NCBI GenBank assembly: GCA_013433145.1
Contig: CM024184.1
Location: 6,324,137 to 6,388,136 of the forward strand
Length of the DNA: 64,000 bases
From: Ascaris suum
Taxonomy: Eukaryota > Nematoda > Chromadorea > Rhabditida > Ascarididae
Direction: 5' to 3'
Every line of letters begins with the position of its first letter. The stretch's first letter is position 1. Made by a program: the position numbers and the translations under genes. The notes under the pieces were generated by a model, which worked only from the letters and a program-made list of their open reading frames with translations, searched no databases and was not told the DNA's origin. Below are positions 29,441 through 43,500 of the stretch, piece after piece.

Positions 29441-31434
29441 ATGATATTAGATATATTATCATCATTCGGTAAATTTTTTTTTTATAGTCTTATATTCTGC
29501 TTTAGTTGATTTTATGTTTGACTACTTTCTGAGAATAATATATCATTTATTTTCTAGAGTTTTTTAGTTTCAGAACTTTCAAAATTTCCTCTCAAATGCA
29601 TTATACTATCATATTTGCATCATACAATGCGTTTTCTTGGTAATTCGTTTGTCGTTTATAAAGGCGTTTTCTACAACGGTGATGCGATGTTTTGCTTTTA
29701 AATCAAAGCGGAGATTTGGGATAAAAAAATACACTTCACAATTCAACCATTCCTATTATTACGGCGGATAAAAAAAACTTACCTTGCCTCATATCTCAAT
29801 AATCTCTTTCATCATCGAACACAATAATCGTTGCCTCATAACCTATTCTGTTTGACTGATGTAGTCTGCTCTTAATAGAAATAAATAATTAGTAAATGTC
29901 AGTTAAGAGCAAAGTAATCTGTGGATCTTATAATGGAATATGCTTGGATTGAAGGGGATCCTGCCCAAATTCGGTGTAATAAAACGATATCGTAAAAATG
30001 ATCATAGTATTCGTGTTGTGTACCGGCTTGAAACCAGTAACTGCATATAGCTGTAGCAATATCAATTAAATGAACGAAATGTAAATATAAGAATAACGTA
30101 TAGTATCAAAAATTTTATCAGTTGAACCAATTGTACTGTTTGGAGTTTTCGTTCGAAAAGATCAGCTAAATTAAGTTTGCAGCGATAACCATCATACTTC
30201 AATTTGTAACTCTTATTCCTGCTAAAAGCTCTTTGTAATTGTTGCAATCATCTCTCTCGTAAGTTTCCGTTGTTTGGACGATGAAAAATTTTATCGCTAA
30301 GATTAAAATTTTTAAAAATTTTCGCATAATTCAATCAACTTCGTCTGCTCAAGCCTGGAGATCGAATTAATGTCCAATACATCACTGTGCCAATCGAGAA
30401 TTGATTATATGTAATAAGTGATGAGAGTAAGCTTCAGGTCGAGAATATTTTAGAGCACATTGCCGATGTAAAGCTTCAACTATTTTCGTTGAAAACGCCA
30501 CATACAAGTCGACTTTAAGTGAGCGCTCAAATAAAATAGGCTTATCGACGTATACCACACCTTTCATATAAGCTATTTGCCCAAACACGGTAGCAAAAGG
30601 GTTGGGGGATTCAAGATGGGAGAGGGGTTGAGGAAAAGGGAAGTGGAGGAGGTGCTCTTTTATTCAGTGAGCATTTTTATCCAGTAAAGATGAGTGCTAA
30701 CTATGATTTTCCTATAGGAGTATCAGTTGTTAGATTGACCTTTTCTCCTATTAGCCTATCATTTCAATCTTTCTCTCGTTCTATTTTAGTATCTCACTAT
30801 TGGAAATGCGCTAAAGAATAAATCACAGCGGCACTTTATTTATACGCTTTTGCCTATAGGAACGTTCATTGCATCATTTGCATCGCTGAGATGCGTTGAT
30901 AGCTAACGCATTGATTATATTAGTTTCAAATGAAGCGAATTTATTACGACCTGAAATATCGTAATCGCTTCCATTTCACTTTTTCTCATATTTCATTTTT
31001 TTCCACCATAAGAAAATTGATTTAAATTTTTCAAAATTATTTCCACATTTTCATTTTTTATATTAGTAGTAAAACTTCTATGTACTCGTCAAAGACATCG
31101 TCAAAGATTCCCATTAAGGACGATCGATGAATCCTCTTTGGCGTGATCGTTCCTCGTACCACCCGGTTGCGACCCATGATCCATTTCAAGCGTGACTGAT
31201 GTAGTGTTTGATCGCCAAGATATGGTGTAGCTCTTTTATGTGAAGGTGTGATATGGAATTTTGCAATACATTCAAATTACAAGATTTCAATTCTGTTTAG
31301 CCGCTTGATTGCTATTTTCTTTTCTCTTCAATTTCATAGCAATTTTTTTCCATTCACAGGTGAATAATTCATCTTACTCGTTGCTGTGTTGGACGAAAAT
31401 GGGATTTTCACCTCTCAATTTTTCATATTCTTCC

Positions 31435-31510
31435 ATTTACATATTTGTTGGCTTTCCCATTATTTAATGTATGTGTTTGCGTATAGCGGAAAACCAACAA
31501 ATATGTAAAT
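31435..31510 (-). ncRNA. 76-nt foldback, possible small-RNA precursor or tiny MITE
   Basis: Arms 31435-31457 and 31488-31510 are 23 bp long and complementary except at one position. On the minus strand that position is a G-U wobble, so the whole stem pairs; on the plus strand it is a C-A mismatch. The loop is 30 nt. Size and pairing fit a microRNA-type hairpin, but no known microRNA is recognised, and a small foldback element is equally possible. Confidence 0.35.
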
Positions 31511-33038
31511 TCCATTCTATTTAAATATATAGCTTGTCTCGTTGGCTGATCCATACTTTAAATGCAGCGGAACAATTGAAATTCCTAAAATGAAGCCAAT
31601 AGTTTTATTTCATTCCTTTAATGAGAAAAACGTAGTAATAGCAAAATTTTCACACCAAATATGAAACGTAATCTCTTCAACTATGCGTATAGCTATCAAG
31701 AATATATCAACGCTAAGTTAATGTAAAATTTTTCCTCAAGAAGAAACTCGTTGATATTCATATTATTAAGTCATTAGCACCTGTAATACTCCTTCCTTCG
31801 TTTACCCGAATTTGAATCCTCAAGCTTTGGGGAGAATTTCCTATTGCTCTTCGAAAATCTCGAATTAGCACTAATCCTTGAAAAGCATCAACGAAAATTT
31901 CACTGCCAAGCTACAAAAGTTTGCATAGCAACAAAGCAATCCAAAGTTTGGTACTGAAGTTTGTCCTCGTAGAGTGGTCGAAGTAACGCAACTGGCAAGA
32001 TGACCCGTTGTTGCGTCGTTGTTAAGCGATGACATTCATCCTAACTGCAGTCGCTATTTACTCAGCAAATGAGTGGAGAGTATCCGACTGCAAGAAAAGA
32101 GGCAATCATTGCATTCTCGTGAATCAGTAACGAGAAGCGATCGGCTACCCAATGCGCTTCCATTGCTCGTACCCAGCTGTACGCTTCATTTGCTAATGTC
32201 TATTTATGTTATGCAAATTATAACTTTTCTCGAATGTAGATAGAAAAAAAAACATTTTCGTAAATTTTAAAGTGCTTTATTTTTATTTTCTGTGAAATTT
32301 GTGAAAGTGAAATTATTTTATCTTTTGATTGTTTATTCCCTCAGTATCTTTATAAATTTAGGTCATTTATTTTTCAAATCCTTACACTTATATGTTTATG
32401 ATTCAAAAGTTCTCTCGTTATGTTAAGGCGCCGAAATCGGATTCCACCGGAAATGTGAATTCATTCTTCATTGAGATAGTGAAAAAGAGCTCTCAGCCAA
32501 ATAAAATTTCTCTTCAAGCGATGCTCCTAGGAAGTGATTTCGAGCATTAGTTTTTATATGTATGGAATTATTTCCCAAAAAAGCACAAATCGCGTTTTCT
32601 ATTCTGTTTGGACTTTCTGATTTATTCATTTTACAAAATTCGATTGAATTCCATATTATTTCAGCGATCACTGCGGCAGAAGATAATCGCTTATTTATTT
32701 ATCTAAAGAAACATTATGATAAACACAGTGGGAAAACAATGATGGAATTTTACTTCCTTTAAGAGTACCATTCAAATAGTGCTGTTGAGCGGAGTTCATA
32801 TGCATTAAAAATAAGCGCATCAATGATTGGAACCAACAATCGAAAAAAAAAAGGAAATCGAAGATGCTCTTATTCCTTTAAAGAGTACACTTATAAGATA
32901 CGACGATCTATTTTATTTGCATCTTTGTTCCTTGAAATTCACGTTTTAATTTATAGAAGAATACACAGAAATCTAACTAAAAGTGTTGAAAAGCTAACAT
33001 TGAGGATATGGTGCATTGTCATCCTATTTGATGTGGAA

Positions 33039-33100
33039 CAATTTTTAATGCTGTGCCAACCAGGCTGCACCATTTTCAACGTTGTGCCAACCAGGCTGCA
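33039..33100. repeat. 31-bp tandem duplication
   Basis: TGTGCCAACCAGGCTGCA occurs at 33052 and again at 33083, inside an imperfect 31-bp repeat. Confidence 0.7.
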
Positions 33101-35835
33101 TCAATCACATCGCCCTACTATCGATTTGCATTAAGAGAAAATTCGAGCGCCCAATTGCACCAATTCGGTCTTCTCTTCCAATTTCATAGTGTGGCTCACT
33201 CATTATCGCCTTTTCAATACTTGTTGATTTCATAATCTATGATATCCTAACCTTTTCACTTAAATGGAAAATTTTCAAGCAATTCAACATTCACTAACTT
33301 TTAATAGACGAATATTTAAGTATTTTAGTTAATATTTTTGTTACATTTGAATAATAGCAATTGAATATTCTATACAATTTTTTAAAATTATTTAAAAAAA
33401 AATTTTTTTTTTGAAATTATTTTTTCGTATTTCATAGCCATCATCTTTATTAGTGCTAAAATGCTCAAATATTATATGAAATGGTCATTTTATTATTATC
33501 GTAACAACTCTGTTGCGATAAGTAATATGGTCATAATAACGGTCACACTAACAGAATGATAATATTATTATCAACTCTAGGTGATTATCAACTCTAGATC
33601 ATCGTGACAGTAAAAGCCAGAGGTGTTAGTGTGATATTTGCTTATTAAATTTCTCAGCCAGGAGTGTGAATGTTTAGGTTGCTTACAGTTCGTTTATTTT
33701 CGCTGTAATAGGTATTTTTGTCGAAAAATTTGATCATCGTGACAATAAATGAATGTTTTTGATAAGTTGACCACAAAAATATCAAGCATTTCGCTCATTC
33801 TAAATGGAAAAACACTGATAAGATGAGGAATAATATGTTAATTAGAACAGTATTCATTGTCCCATTGCATTTTTAGCTGCAAACTTAAAAAAAAAAACGA
33901 TGACTTCATCGGTGGTTTGCATCCATCTTTTCAAGTGCTTTATTCGATGAAAGTTGATCAAAATCTGATGCAAGAATATTTTTTTCAAAAATTCGTCGTT
34001 GTAGTAATTTTTGATGGGCTGAGAAGGAAGGAGGAAGAGGATGAAAAGGATGTGGCAAGAAGATGTACTGTTCTAATGGTTAATGCTTTAAGTTGAAAAA
34101 TTAACTCATGTTAGCTCAATCTAAACGGCAACACCCATCCGGTTCGCCACTAAGGAATCCCATAATTAGTATATTTTCATCCTACCTCTAAGCGGGCATC
34201 CTCCTCACCTTTATTTATTACATTTCACGACTACTAATTTTTATGGATTTTGTTTATACGAAGAGACAATGCTTTATTAGAGAGGAAGAACCATTGGGTA
34301 CATTGTTGGTCGATTAAAGAGAGGAGGGATCATTGGCCGTATTATTCGTCGATTCTACTGCTACCAAATCAGCTGTCAACAACAGGAAGCTCAAAGCGTA
34401 TGCGCTCAAATTTCTACGCCATTGTGCAAAGAAACAAATTTTTTGTCTCATAGGGATGACAAAGAGCAATTACAGAAAACGTGATGCGACTACGCTTTTG
34501 CAACTAGCAAAATCTTCTTACTGACAGCCGATGCTCTAAAGTTCGTATAAAATATATGTGCACCTAGAGTATTGCGATGCAAAATTTTTTGAGGGTATGA
34601 ATTATCACCACTTTCACAAATGAGTTGCCGAATGTGATGCTTTTATGAGAGCAAATCATGCATGGAATGGTTTTTGAAAATAACTCTGCAGTATAGTGTA
34701 TTATAGGGGTGATGAAAAGTTCGTTTGAAAACATTTCGAATAGAGGGTATTTGCTGTATCAGATTCCAGAAGTGATGTTCTTTCAAAAACTTCAAAGCTT
34801 TCAACCATTCTAGTAGTGCTTGAATATTTATCTCTTCAGATGTGATTTCGGGCTACATTCTTTTTTTAACTTTGGAATAATTTAAAAATAAAAAAAGCAC
34901 ATTATGATCGATTAGGTCTAATGATTTCCAGTTTGTTCCTAAATGTTCAAAAATATTCGAAAATAAGTCGAGTATTCCATCAGACTTCAGAAGCACATGT
35001 TTTTCTAGAGTGCTAATTTTCTTTGATGTCAGCACGAAAGAGGCATTTTATATATTTGCTCCCACATGACTAGCACTAGTCAAACTCGACCACGCAATTA
35101 AGCAGTCATTTCCTCTACATTTGCTTCTCTACTAAAGGACAAAAGCAGTGGAGATCTTGATCAATATGTGTGTTTGTGTTTGCGTCCACTTCATCGCATT
35201 TTCTTGTCATCTTCCAGCAATCCTATAGAAAGTAGTTTGAGCTCTATGAAAAAGGAATTTTTTTCCGGAGGAAAGAAATTCTTATAAAATGAAATAATTT
35301 AAAAGCGGAAAAAATTAATTAATATGAATTTCAGGCCAGTTGTGGAACAGATTTTATCCAATAGTTTTTATCACCATTTACTTTTCCAGTTCGAGAGTTG
35401 AAAGTATAAAGAGACAGACACAAATGTATGCAGAGACGAGAACTGGAAAGGAAGACATACATGAGCTAAGACCTGTAGTTTCTTTGATGGGTCTTTGAAA
35501 AGGCGTCTTTGAACGTTTGTGACTTTTGACTATTTGTTGTATTTAACTTGAATTGAGCCACTTAAATGTGTTTTTTTTATAATTTACTATATTTTATGAA
35601 AGTGATCGTATCGTTCGCAAATTTCACTCATCTTGGATTCTATCAGTTTAAATTCCACACCTCCTCCAGCCCCTTGCTCGTTCTGCATCCCGCCCAATCT
35701 TCACTCGATGCAGGCATGTGCTCGCTTCGCCTATCTTCCCTTCTTCTTATGCTCTGTCATCAAGTTCGAACCTCACGTATACTCACCAGCGAAATTCCTG
35801 CATGAACCTTCCCCCTTATATTATTCTTGTTTCAG

Positions 35836-35901
35836 AAAAACTACTACAGGATCGTAATGCAAACGGGTGCTCAATAATGAATACAAGAATTACAGAGCGA
35901 G
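35836..35901 (+). CDS. Coiled-coil gene exon A
   Basis: Acceptor GTTTCAG and donor GAG-GTAAGA, a near-perfect donor. Enters with two bases of a codon and leaves one. It encodes KLLQDRNANGCSIMNTRITER.. in part; the last base joins AT of the next exon to give Asp. Confidence 0.5.
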
Positions 35902-38900
35902 GTAAGAATATGATAAGATAATTGAAAAATGTACATACGAGTTGATAGCGAGAGAATAACCCTCATACCTGGAAGCATTACCAGATGGCTAACGTGACAT
36001 GCGCAGCTAAATTTTGGAGCATGGCAAATAATATCGTACAAGCAATTATTATTATGCGAGCAAAAAATTATCGAAAAACATGAGACGTTAAGTCCTGCCG
36101 TCATTCTTACTCTTTACTGTCGTTTTCGTAATCTATTTTGCTGAGCCAGTTTACTTATTTATCAAAATTACGTTATGTAGGTTGATTGACTGATTGAAGC
36201 AACTAAACGAGTGGTCACACCAATTGGAATAGAAGTCATACCTAGCAAATTGTTGTTGGTTTTTTTTTTCATGAAGAATTAAATACCTGTGAAATTTGAA
36301 GTCTGTTGATTCATTTTTAATAAAAACTCGACAAGCATCATTTAGCTACTCTCTTTGCTTTTTTTTTCAATTTAAGCACACTCGTGTTCTGAAAGTTTTT
36401 TTTTTCGATAATTTCAGATTTTACACCTGTTGAATTTTGTCGAGGTGCGGATATATTGCAAAAATGTCGACGCTGTTATGAAGTGGAAGTAAAATCGGCA
36501 AAAATCAAAGAAAGCATTCTGGAGACGCATATTGACGTGAAAAATCAATTGATTCAAAATTTAGAGGATATTATTGATGAACAAGAAGCACGAATACGAA
36601 ATATGGATGATTTCATTAGAGGCAAGTTATTACACTCTTTTTCGTAACTTCTTTTCCACACATAAAATATGTGATATATGGAAACATTTCAATCTCATAC
36701 GATAATAAATGCTTCATTATCTATAAAAACATAAGCAAACACAGAAGAATGTTGTATATCAGATTAGTGCTATATGAGTGATATGTTGTAGACCATTGCG
36801 TTCAGATGGTAGAGCGCTCGATCGTCATCGAAGAGGTCACATCATCACTGCACGTACACAATGGAAATCTCCGATTTTCATGGAACAATAGTTCTCACCT
36901 GAGACTAGTTGTGCTAAATAGTTGCCTATAATGGTTCCAAGCATGACAAACAGATGAGCAAACTAGACATAGCACATGAATTTCGGTTGTCCATAAAAAA
37001 TTTTCAATTTTCCACCGAAACGACATCATACGTAGATGGGAGCATGTCAAACCAGCAGAAATCACGAATACGAGCCAACATCATTGTTTTTTTTTTGACG
37101 CATCCAATGCAATAGTATTGATTGGAGAAGTAATCTGCTCTCTATAAAAATGAAGGAGAATAGAAAGAAAACCGACAAGACAATAGATAAAAGTCGGTTT
37201 TTAAAAAAGGTAAAGAATTATTAATTAGTTTGCTTAAAATATCCGCTGCCTGAATTCTTGCTAGTATTGCTAATTGAGTTGTTTCATCGAACTGTATTTG
37301 TCATATCACCGAACTGTTGAAACCTTTATCCATCTCCCTCATAATCATTCGGTTTTGCATATTATTCTGTTTTATCATATATTTGCATATTATCCATCAA
37401 ATTTAATTTAGAGCATTCACATTTGTTTTGCACATGTTGAAGGTTTATCTATCTCACATATTATTCTGTCTTCTCTGTCCCTCATACCTCCTACTAAACG
37501 ATCCTGAATATGTCCTTAATGCGGTGCAAATACTGGAACTCATAAAAAAATTAATAAAGAAAATATACTGAAATTAAAAAAGAAATTTAACAAACAAACC
37601 AGATATTCCAATGAAATTGATTATTTCTTATTGATCAAAAGTCTGCAAGCAAATCGGATCGCAATCAATCATATCAGAGCACTTAAAAAGAGTAAGTATT
37701 TCAAGATTGACAATTTTTACGCATTCAGAGTGTGCAATCATTATTATATGTGCTTTATTTAGTTTGGGCATGAATTCATGTGTATTTGTTGCATTACAAA
37801 TTAGTGATAACCGCATGCGTTTTCCACTTAATTGCAAACTAATCGGGATATATTGCATTAAATTCAATATTCCCATTCGTTTATCTTTGCAATTTATATT
37901 TTTATTGCAATATGGGTGTTGAAACATCAGAAATGTGGAATAAAAGAACTCGTGGAATTTCATAAAAAGAAGTGATAATCGATTTATCTAGCCTTTCTTC
38001 CGATTAAATCGCATCAAAACGTTGAATTGTCGATTGTTTATTAAAACGACCTTTGCGTAGATATAACGTGCTTTCTTGCATACGCGCAATTTTTGTTTGT
38101 GCGACGGTTTGTGCATGCTCATGTTTGTGCTTGTATATGTTTTCATGCATTCACAGGCATTCTATAAACTCCAACCGCTAAAAACGTTCTACCTCCAATG
38201 CCCTCTATCTGTTCACTTGTCCGGTTATAGTAATTCATGGTAGGCGGTAAATCATTGCACCGGTGGAGTGATTTAGAAGTAAGTATAAATTTAAAGGATG
38301 GTTAATGGTCAAATCGATCTTATTTTATAGAGTACATAAAGTTACATCTAGAAATTTGGTGATTATAATCTACACATTTTTCATTATGCGCAACAATTAA
38401 AGGTTGTGTTTTTCATACAATTTTACATAGTGTATTTCCCATATGCGTTTCTAAGGGCATAAACTTGATATCAGATTTTTTTTTTTGCGGTTGATCGAAT
38501 ACAACTAAGATATAATTTGAAACATTTTTGCACCGTTGGACCGATTTTATCAAGAGAATAAACTATGAGGTATTTTATTCTTTTTTTTTTCTAATCGACG
38601 TTTGCTGCAATTGGCTGAATTAGAAAGCGTATATCCTGCTAGCCACCACTATACAACACCTTTAATTTGAAATTTCAAGTGCTTCTTCAAGAACGCAATA
38701 AAATGTTGATTGGATAATTTGCATCTCTCATATCCGAAAAAATAGCCCATTTTCCTCCTATTTTTAAGTGGTTTAGTAAATCCAGAACGATTATGTCCAT
38801 CTTTTTATACAAGACAGCACTCTACATAAGCTCACTTTCTTCCTCGGGAACATCTGATGAACGTTGTTGTCAGTCAATCACATATTGAAAAATTTATGAC

Positions 38901-40523
38901 TCAGTAAGGGTTATTTATAGCTTCTATGCGGATAAAACTTTACAAACTTGGAATTCTAAGTGTATGCATGAGTGTGCATGGATTCTAAATCTCATCAGTA
39001 CTTTTGTGAATGTTGCATGATCAATTTTAACTCTATTCTCGAACCCTCAGACTCCATCTGGAAGTCAGAAACTTAGCTGCAGCGTCGGAGCCGATCTTCG
39101 GATATTTTACACTTCTTGCACAAAAGTTATTTATTACTACGGTGCTCATCGCATCCATATGCGCATGCGGAGGCTTATTCGCTAATTTTAATAATGAACC
39201 CCCCCCCCCCCTCCCCTCTTACCCTATTTTTGACGTATTGCGAGTGCAATTGAAAGAACGTCACATGCTAAACATGGACCGTGTTGGCTTAATGAAAAGA
39301 TAGGTTTCCCAACGTTGCAATGCATCAGAAGTGTGGAATCCTCAAGCACTAATAAGCATCACGTGCTATTACTATCTTGCTAGAGTCATATATTTGTCAC
39401 TTTGTTGTCAATTAGTGAAAGTGGCTAGAAATTTGTTGGGAAATTTTAACCGAATTAGCATAAACAATGTAATTTTCAGGTCGAATCAGGTCGCTAAATC
39501 CTCGGAATAAGCAAATTCTTAAAGGAATTTCAGTGCTTTCATTGGATTTCGGTGCATTAAGCGATGAAAATCTGACACTAAAAGAGTCGTTACTTGATGC
39601 TAAACGTACGATTCGATTGCTCCAACTTCAACTTTCTCCTTACAAAAAGGTCAACACTAAATAATGCTACCATTTTGCATTCTTTAAAACTAGAGGGTTT
39701 ATGTTATTATACGAGAAAAATTTCAACGGAATTTTTCTTCTATTCAAATGCATTCTACTGTGTGACATATCTAAGCATAAGTAATTCTGTATGTGCTTCG
39801 TACATTCCTTTGGCTTTGTTATTCACCTTATAGAGACTGTTTTGTATTTTGAATTAGCAATGATATTTCATGCAAATTTGTGCAAAATTTTTTAAATGCA
39901 AATAATATGCGTAGTAATTTTCAAATGATTCCCTTACCTTTTACTACTTTTTCAGCATCCCAAATTACAGCGCTTAACCTTGTCTACTTGATAGTTTTGA
40001 AAGGTTTCTTCAGAAGAAGCATACCTGCAAAGACTTCTTCACTTTTTTGTCATTTGCCGAGCAAAAATTTGCTACGGATAGCAATGCAATGTGTAAAAGA
40101 TTTGCAAATTTAGGTCTGTGCAATTTGCATAGCGTTATTAGCATAGGGCAAACATTATCCAAGAGATAAGTTTTGCAATATGTTAGGGAAGGGAGGGGAT
40201 GTGAGGTAAAGGGGAAGGGTGAAGAAGAAATGAGAGCTCGTAATGCCGGTCTCCACGTTTGGCGATTGTAAGTCATCACTCACTGAGGGCATTTGAAAGT
40301 ATTCGATAGTATTCCCTTGCTGCCAGCTCTATGATGAACATTGCAGATAGCTGTCAGCATAGATGTCGATTGTCAGACTGATTCACCCATCGAAGAGCAT
40401 CTCATTGATGCGAAATCAGAGGATGCTTCTAAAAATGAAGAAAACAACAATGTGATATTGAAGAACGATCGTGAAATTTCATCGACAATCAGAAGGAATA
40501 TCGATGAGCTAAGACAAACGAAG
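35836..40523 (+). CDS. Helical, probably coiled-coil protein (four exons seen, both ends missing)
   Basis: Exons 35836-35901, 36418-36621, 39480-39649 and 40347-40523 join in compatible phase into about 205 residues. The first part has a cysteine cluster (CRGADILQKCRRC), then a long charged helix with regular hydrophobic spacing (about 50 residues, ending in RIRNMDDFIRG). A second helical part with LLDAKRTIRLLQLQL follows, then an acidic, Asn-rich tail with VDCQTD. The heptad-like pattern suggests a coiled coil. The family is not recognised. Neither start nor stop was found; upstream exons must lie before 35836. Confidence 0.5.
36418..36621 (+). CDS. Coiled-coil gene exon B
   Basis: Acceptor ATTTCAG. 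The donor is GC rather than GT (AGAG-GCAAGT). The only GT alternative, four bases on, would hit a stop in the next exon, so the GC donor is supported by reading frame. It encodes the Cys cluster and the main charged helix. Confidence 0.6.
39480..39649 (+). CDS. Coiled-coil gene exon C
   Basis: Acceptor ATTTTCAG, donor AAG-GTCAAC; 56 full codons after two joining bases. It encodes RSLNPRNKQILKGISVLSL and a leucine-rich helix. Confidence 0.55.
40347..40523 (+). CDS. Coiled-coil gene exon D
   Basis: Acceptor ATTGCAG, donor AAG-GTGTGT; 59 codons, phase 0. It encodes IAVSIDVDCQTDSP, an acidic and Asn-rich stretch, and a helical end (STIRRNIDELRQTK). Confidence 0.5.
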
Positions 40524-43500
40524 GTGTGTGATGCAACACCACCACTCCAACGACCTAATCACCTTCAACTAATAAACATTGCTTGAGACTAGCATGCTAT
40601 CGATAACAATGCTCATTATACACATCTTTAACGGCCATAATAACTCACATCATAGCCTACCTCAGTTCTGGCTCATCACTAATATATCGGAAGAGAACGA
40701 ATGTAATATCCGCCGTGATACTTAAATTTTGAAAATTGCATCATTGCACCTCTGCACTCAGGATAAACCTTTTTATCGTGAGAAAAGTTCAAACACTCCG
40801 GCAGAAATGTTGCAATGGTCCACTTCTTCTATAAATATCTTCTAAGATAATTACATGCGTTCAATATGTAATTTAATTAGGTATAGACAGGCATGACTTA
40901 TTTCAAATACATGCTTATGAAATTACTGTTTAAAGTATGCCTATGCTTGAAAACAGGGATGTCAATAGCATCGTCCTAATTGTTATTAGAGGAAATTGCC
41001 AGTAAAAAAAATCTCTTTAGATTTGAGGTGATGGGGCCTCATTTTTGGTTATTTGATCTATAGAGCTGATCACTTCGAGAGTCCTTCGGAGAAGAGAGAA
41101 AGGAGGACTTTGATGCTTGTCATATTTAACGTTCACGAATAACCAAGTGCATTTCGAGACTACACTTCCTCGAAGTCATAGTGGTATTATTGCTACGAGC
41201 TTTAAGTTCTAGTCCTGAAAGTTTCTAGTTTCGTGGGCCGGAATAAGGAAAGAGCAGATTAAATCCCAAAGTCAATTCAAATATTTCATTTCAAACGACT
41301 GGCATTCCGCAAAAGTAGAAGCACTCTAGGCGCTCTCGTTGCTATGTTTATTGAATTATTCTCTCCCTACCACTTCTAAATCATCGTAATTTTTTGCTGT
41401 ATATTTGTGTCATATAGTATAGATGATCAGTTTAGTGACGATTAACTCTATTCGATAACGAACCTTAAATGTTTTTGATAATAGTATTATAGATTAGATA
41501 TGTATTCTTCAGAGGATTACTTCAATCACTATTTATTTCAAGAATGCACACTTACACAGAGAATTGTTTCCATTCTAACCAAATTTGTTGTGTTGCATTT
41601 TAAATGCTTCAACTAATATGACAAGTGCAACACCATATCGTTGAATATTAAGCTATACTACACTGTGATCTTCTCCGGCATCATGTTGCAAAAATGCAAA
41701 ATGCAAAATGCATAATGCAATGTAAAAGACATCATACAGATTTGATGTAAGTGTTGGCATATGATGATCAAAAAATGCAATACAAATGATTGGAATATCA
41801 ATATTTTCTACAATGTCTCCTATCTGCTGATAGATGCTGCTTATTTCCGGAATTTTAATCTCTTTCTCCCTCTTTTCAGTTAGTCGTCAAATAGCTATTG
41901 CTGAAGTCTTTTCATGACCATTTTAATGGCTTTTGCAAAACCATATCATTACCACTTCATACCTTCAAGTCTTTCTGTCTGCTTGTCTGCTCGTCTGTCT
42001 ACCTGTTAATTCCAGTTCACACAACACAGCGGTTTTTGTGATCTAAATTGTACAGTACAATCTATACTGCTGGATGATTACTTGTTTCTAATTTGCTCCT
42101 AAAGAACCTGTTGAACTTGATGATAGCATGAAATGTTCAATTCAAATTTATTATGAAAGCATTCGATGAGCTTTGAAAATTTTAGTTTCAAAGGCTTCGA
42201 TTTATGTTATCGGTCACTTCCGTAGAGCAATGAAAGACTGGGGCGTCACATTGTTGGCAGAGATTGGCCAACCGGTTGACTGCACTCACTATGCCAACAA
42301 CCAGCCTCTAATGAGCAAAAAGTAGATTCATTTAAAGAAATCTATACAACGTTTAAAGTGATATGTCTAAATGAGTTGAAAAATTGCGGCTCTGAGGCTT
42401 TTAACCTCCGAAAAAAGTGAGGCTGTTAATGAAATTTATCGGAAACCTTATTGAGAGCTCCAAGTTGATACGTTTCTAGTGCCGAGATGAATCCCCAAAT
42501 CTTCGTTCCGTCAGTAGCGTATAGTTCCTCCGACTATTTTTAAATTTCCTTAGGGATTTACATATTCCACTCGCATTTCGCCATAAACTATCTCTACTCT
42601 ACTTAGTCGTCACTCTCAACAAATACAAATCTCATGAAGTGTTGAGAAGTGGAGGATATTTTATTGAGTGAGTTCTCAAACAGCGAATATCTCCCACGAG
42701 GATTTTTGATATTTTCGATAACTCAACGCAAAATGTGTAGATTTTTCAACACTATTCAATAACAGTCCCATCATTTTTCGCATGAAATCATTTTTGCAAT
42801 CCCAAAAGATTTGATGCAGTTTTTTGCAAATATATCTGCTTCTTGTGTAATGTTATTGCAAAAACATACTACTAAACTGATTTGCATTTTGCAATTCTAT
42901 TAATCAGGCTATCCAATAGCGAAAATAACTGAAACTTTATATTATAAAAGAGCAAATTGATTGCTTTTCTGACAAGTCTGATCTCTTAAATAAGTCTTAT
43001 AGGAAATGTTTGTCATTATGATCCGATCGCTTGTTCACACGTATTTTGTGCATTATAGAGCTGTTAAATTCAATAGAGTTTGATGGATTTATTTGATAGT
43101 TAGTGTGCTGTAATCATCTCATTTGTGCCGATTGTAACGAACAAACATATTTAAGTATGAGTTCTATGTTTTTGTGGTTTAAGAGACATGATAGAGAGAA
43201 GAAATACATTCTGCGCGCAGAGATGTGCATAGTTGCTCATTTATAGTGCGCGCTTATTCAAATTTGAATATGCACAGATGCGACATCGATATAATGCGTT
43301 ACATAAAATGCAAATATAAGATTAATTTAAAAAAGGAAAAACTTTACTTTACAGGTTACTTTACTTTACTCGACAAACTATTCGCTGTGAACAAATATCG
43401 ATTCAATCGTAAGATCACCTCAGAGAAATCGACTTACTTTTATTGTTGCATTTCGTTCCATTCAGTAACCGATTGTCCGAATATAAAAAGGATAGTAATG

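Noticed and set aside
30382..30588. 68-codon open frame on the minus strand
   Set aside because: It reads somewhat like protein, but no acceptor or donor fits and there is no neighbouring exon.
34250..34524. Overlapping open frames on the plus strand before the coiled-coil gene
   Set aside because: Two frames look equally plausible, and the only donor (AAC-GTGATG) gives the wrong phase for exon A.
36791..36860. tRNA-like segment (GTTCAGATGGTAGAGCGC resembles a D arm)
   Set aside because: No matching acceptor stem, normal anticodon arm or B box follows. At best it is a very old tRNA-derived fragment.
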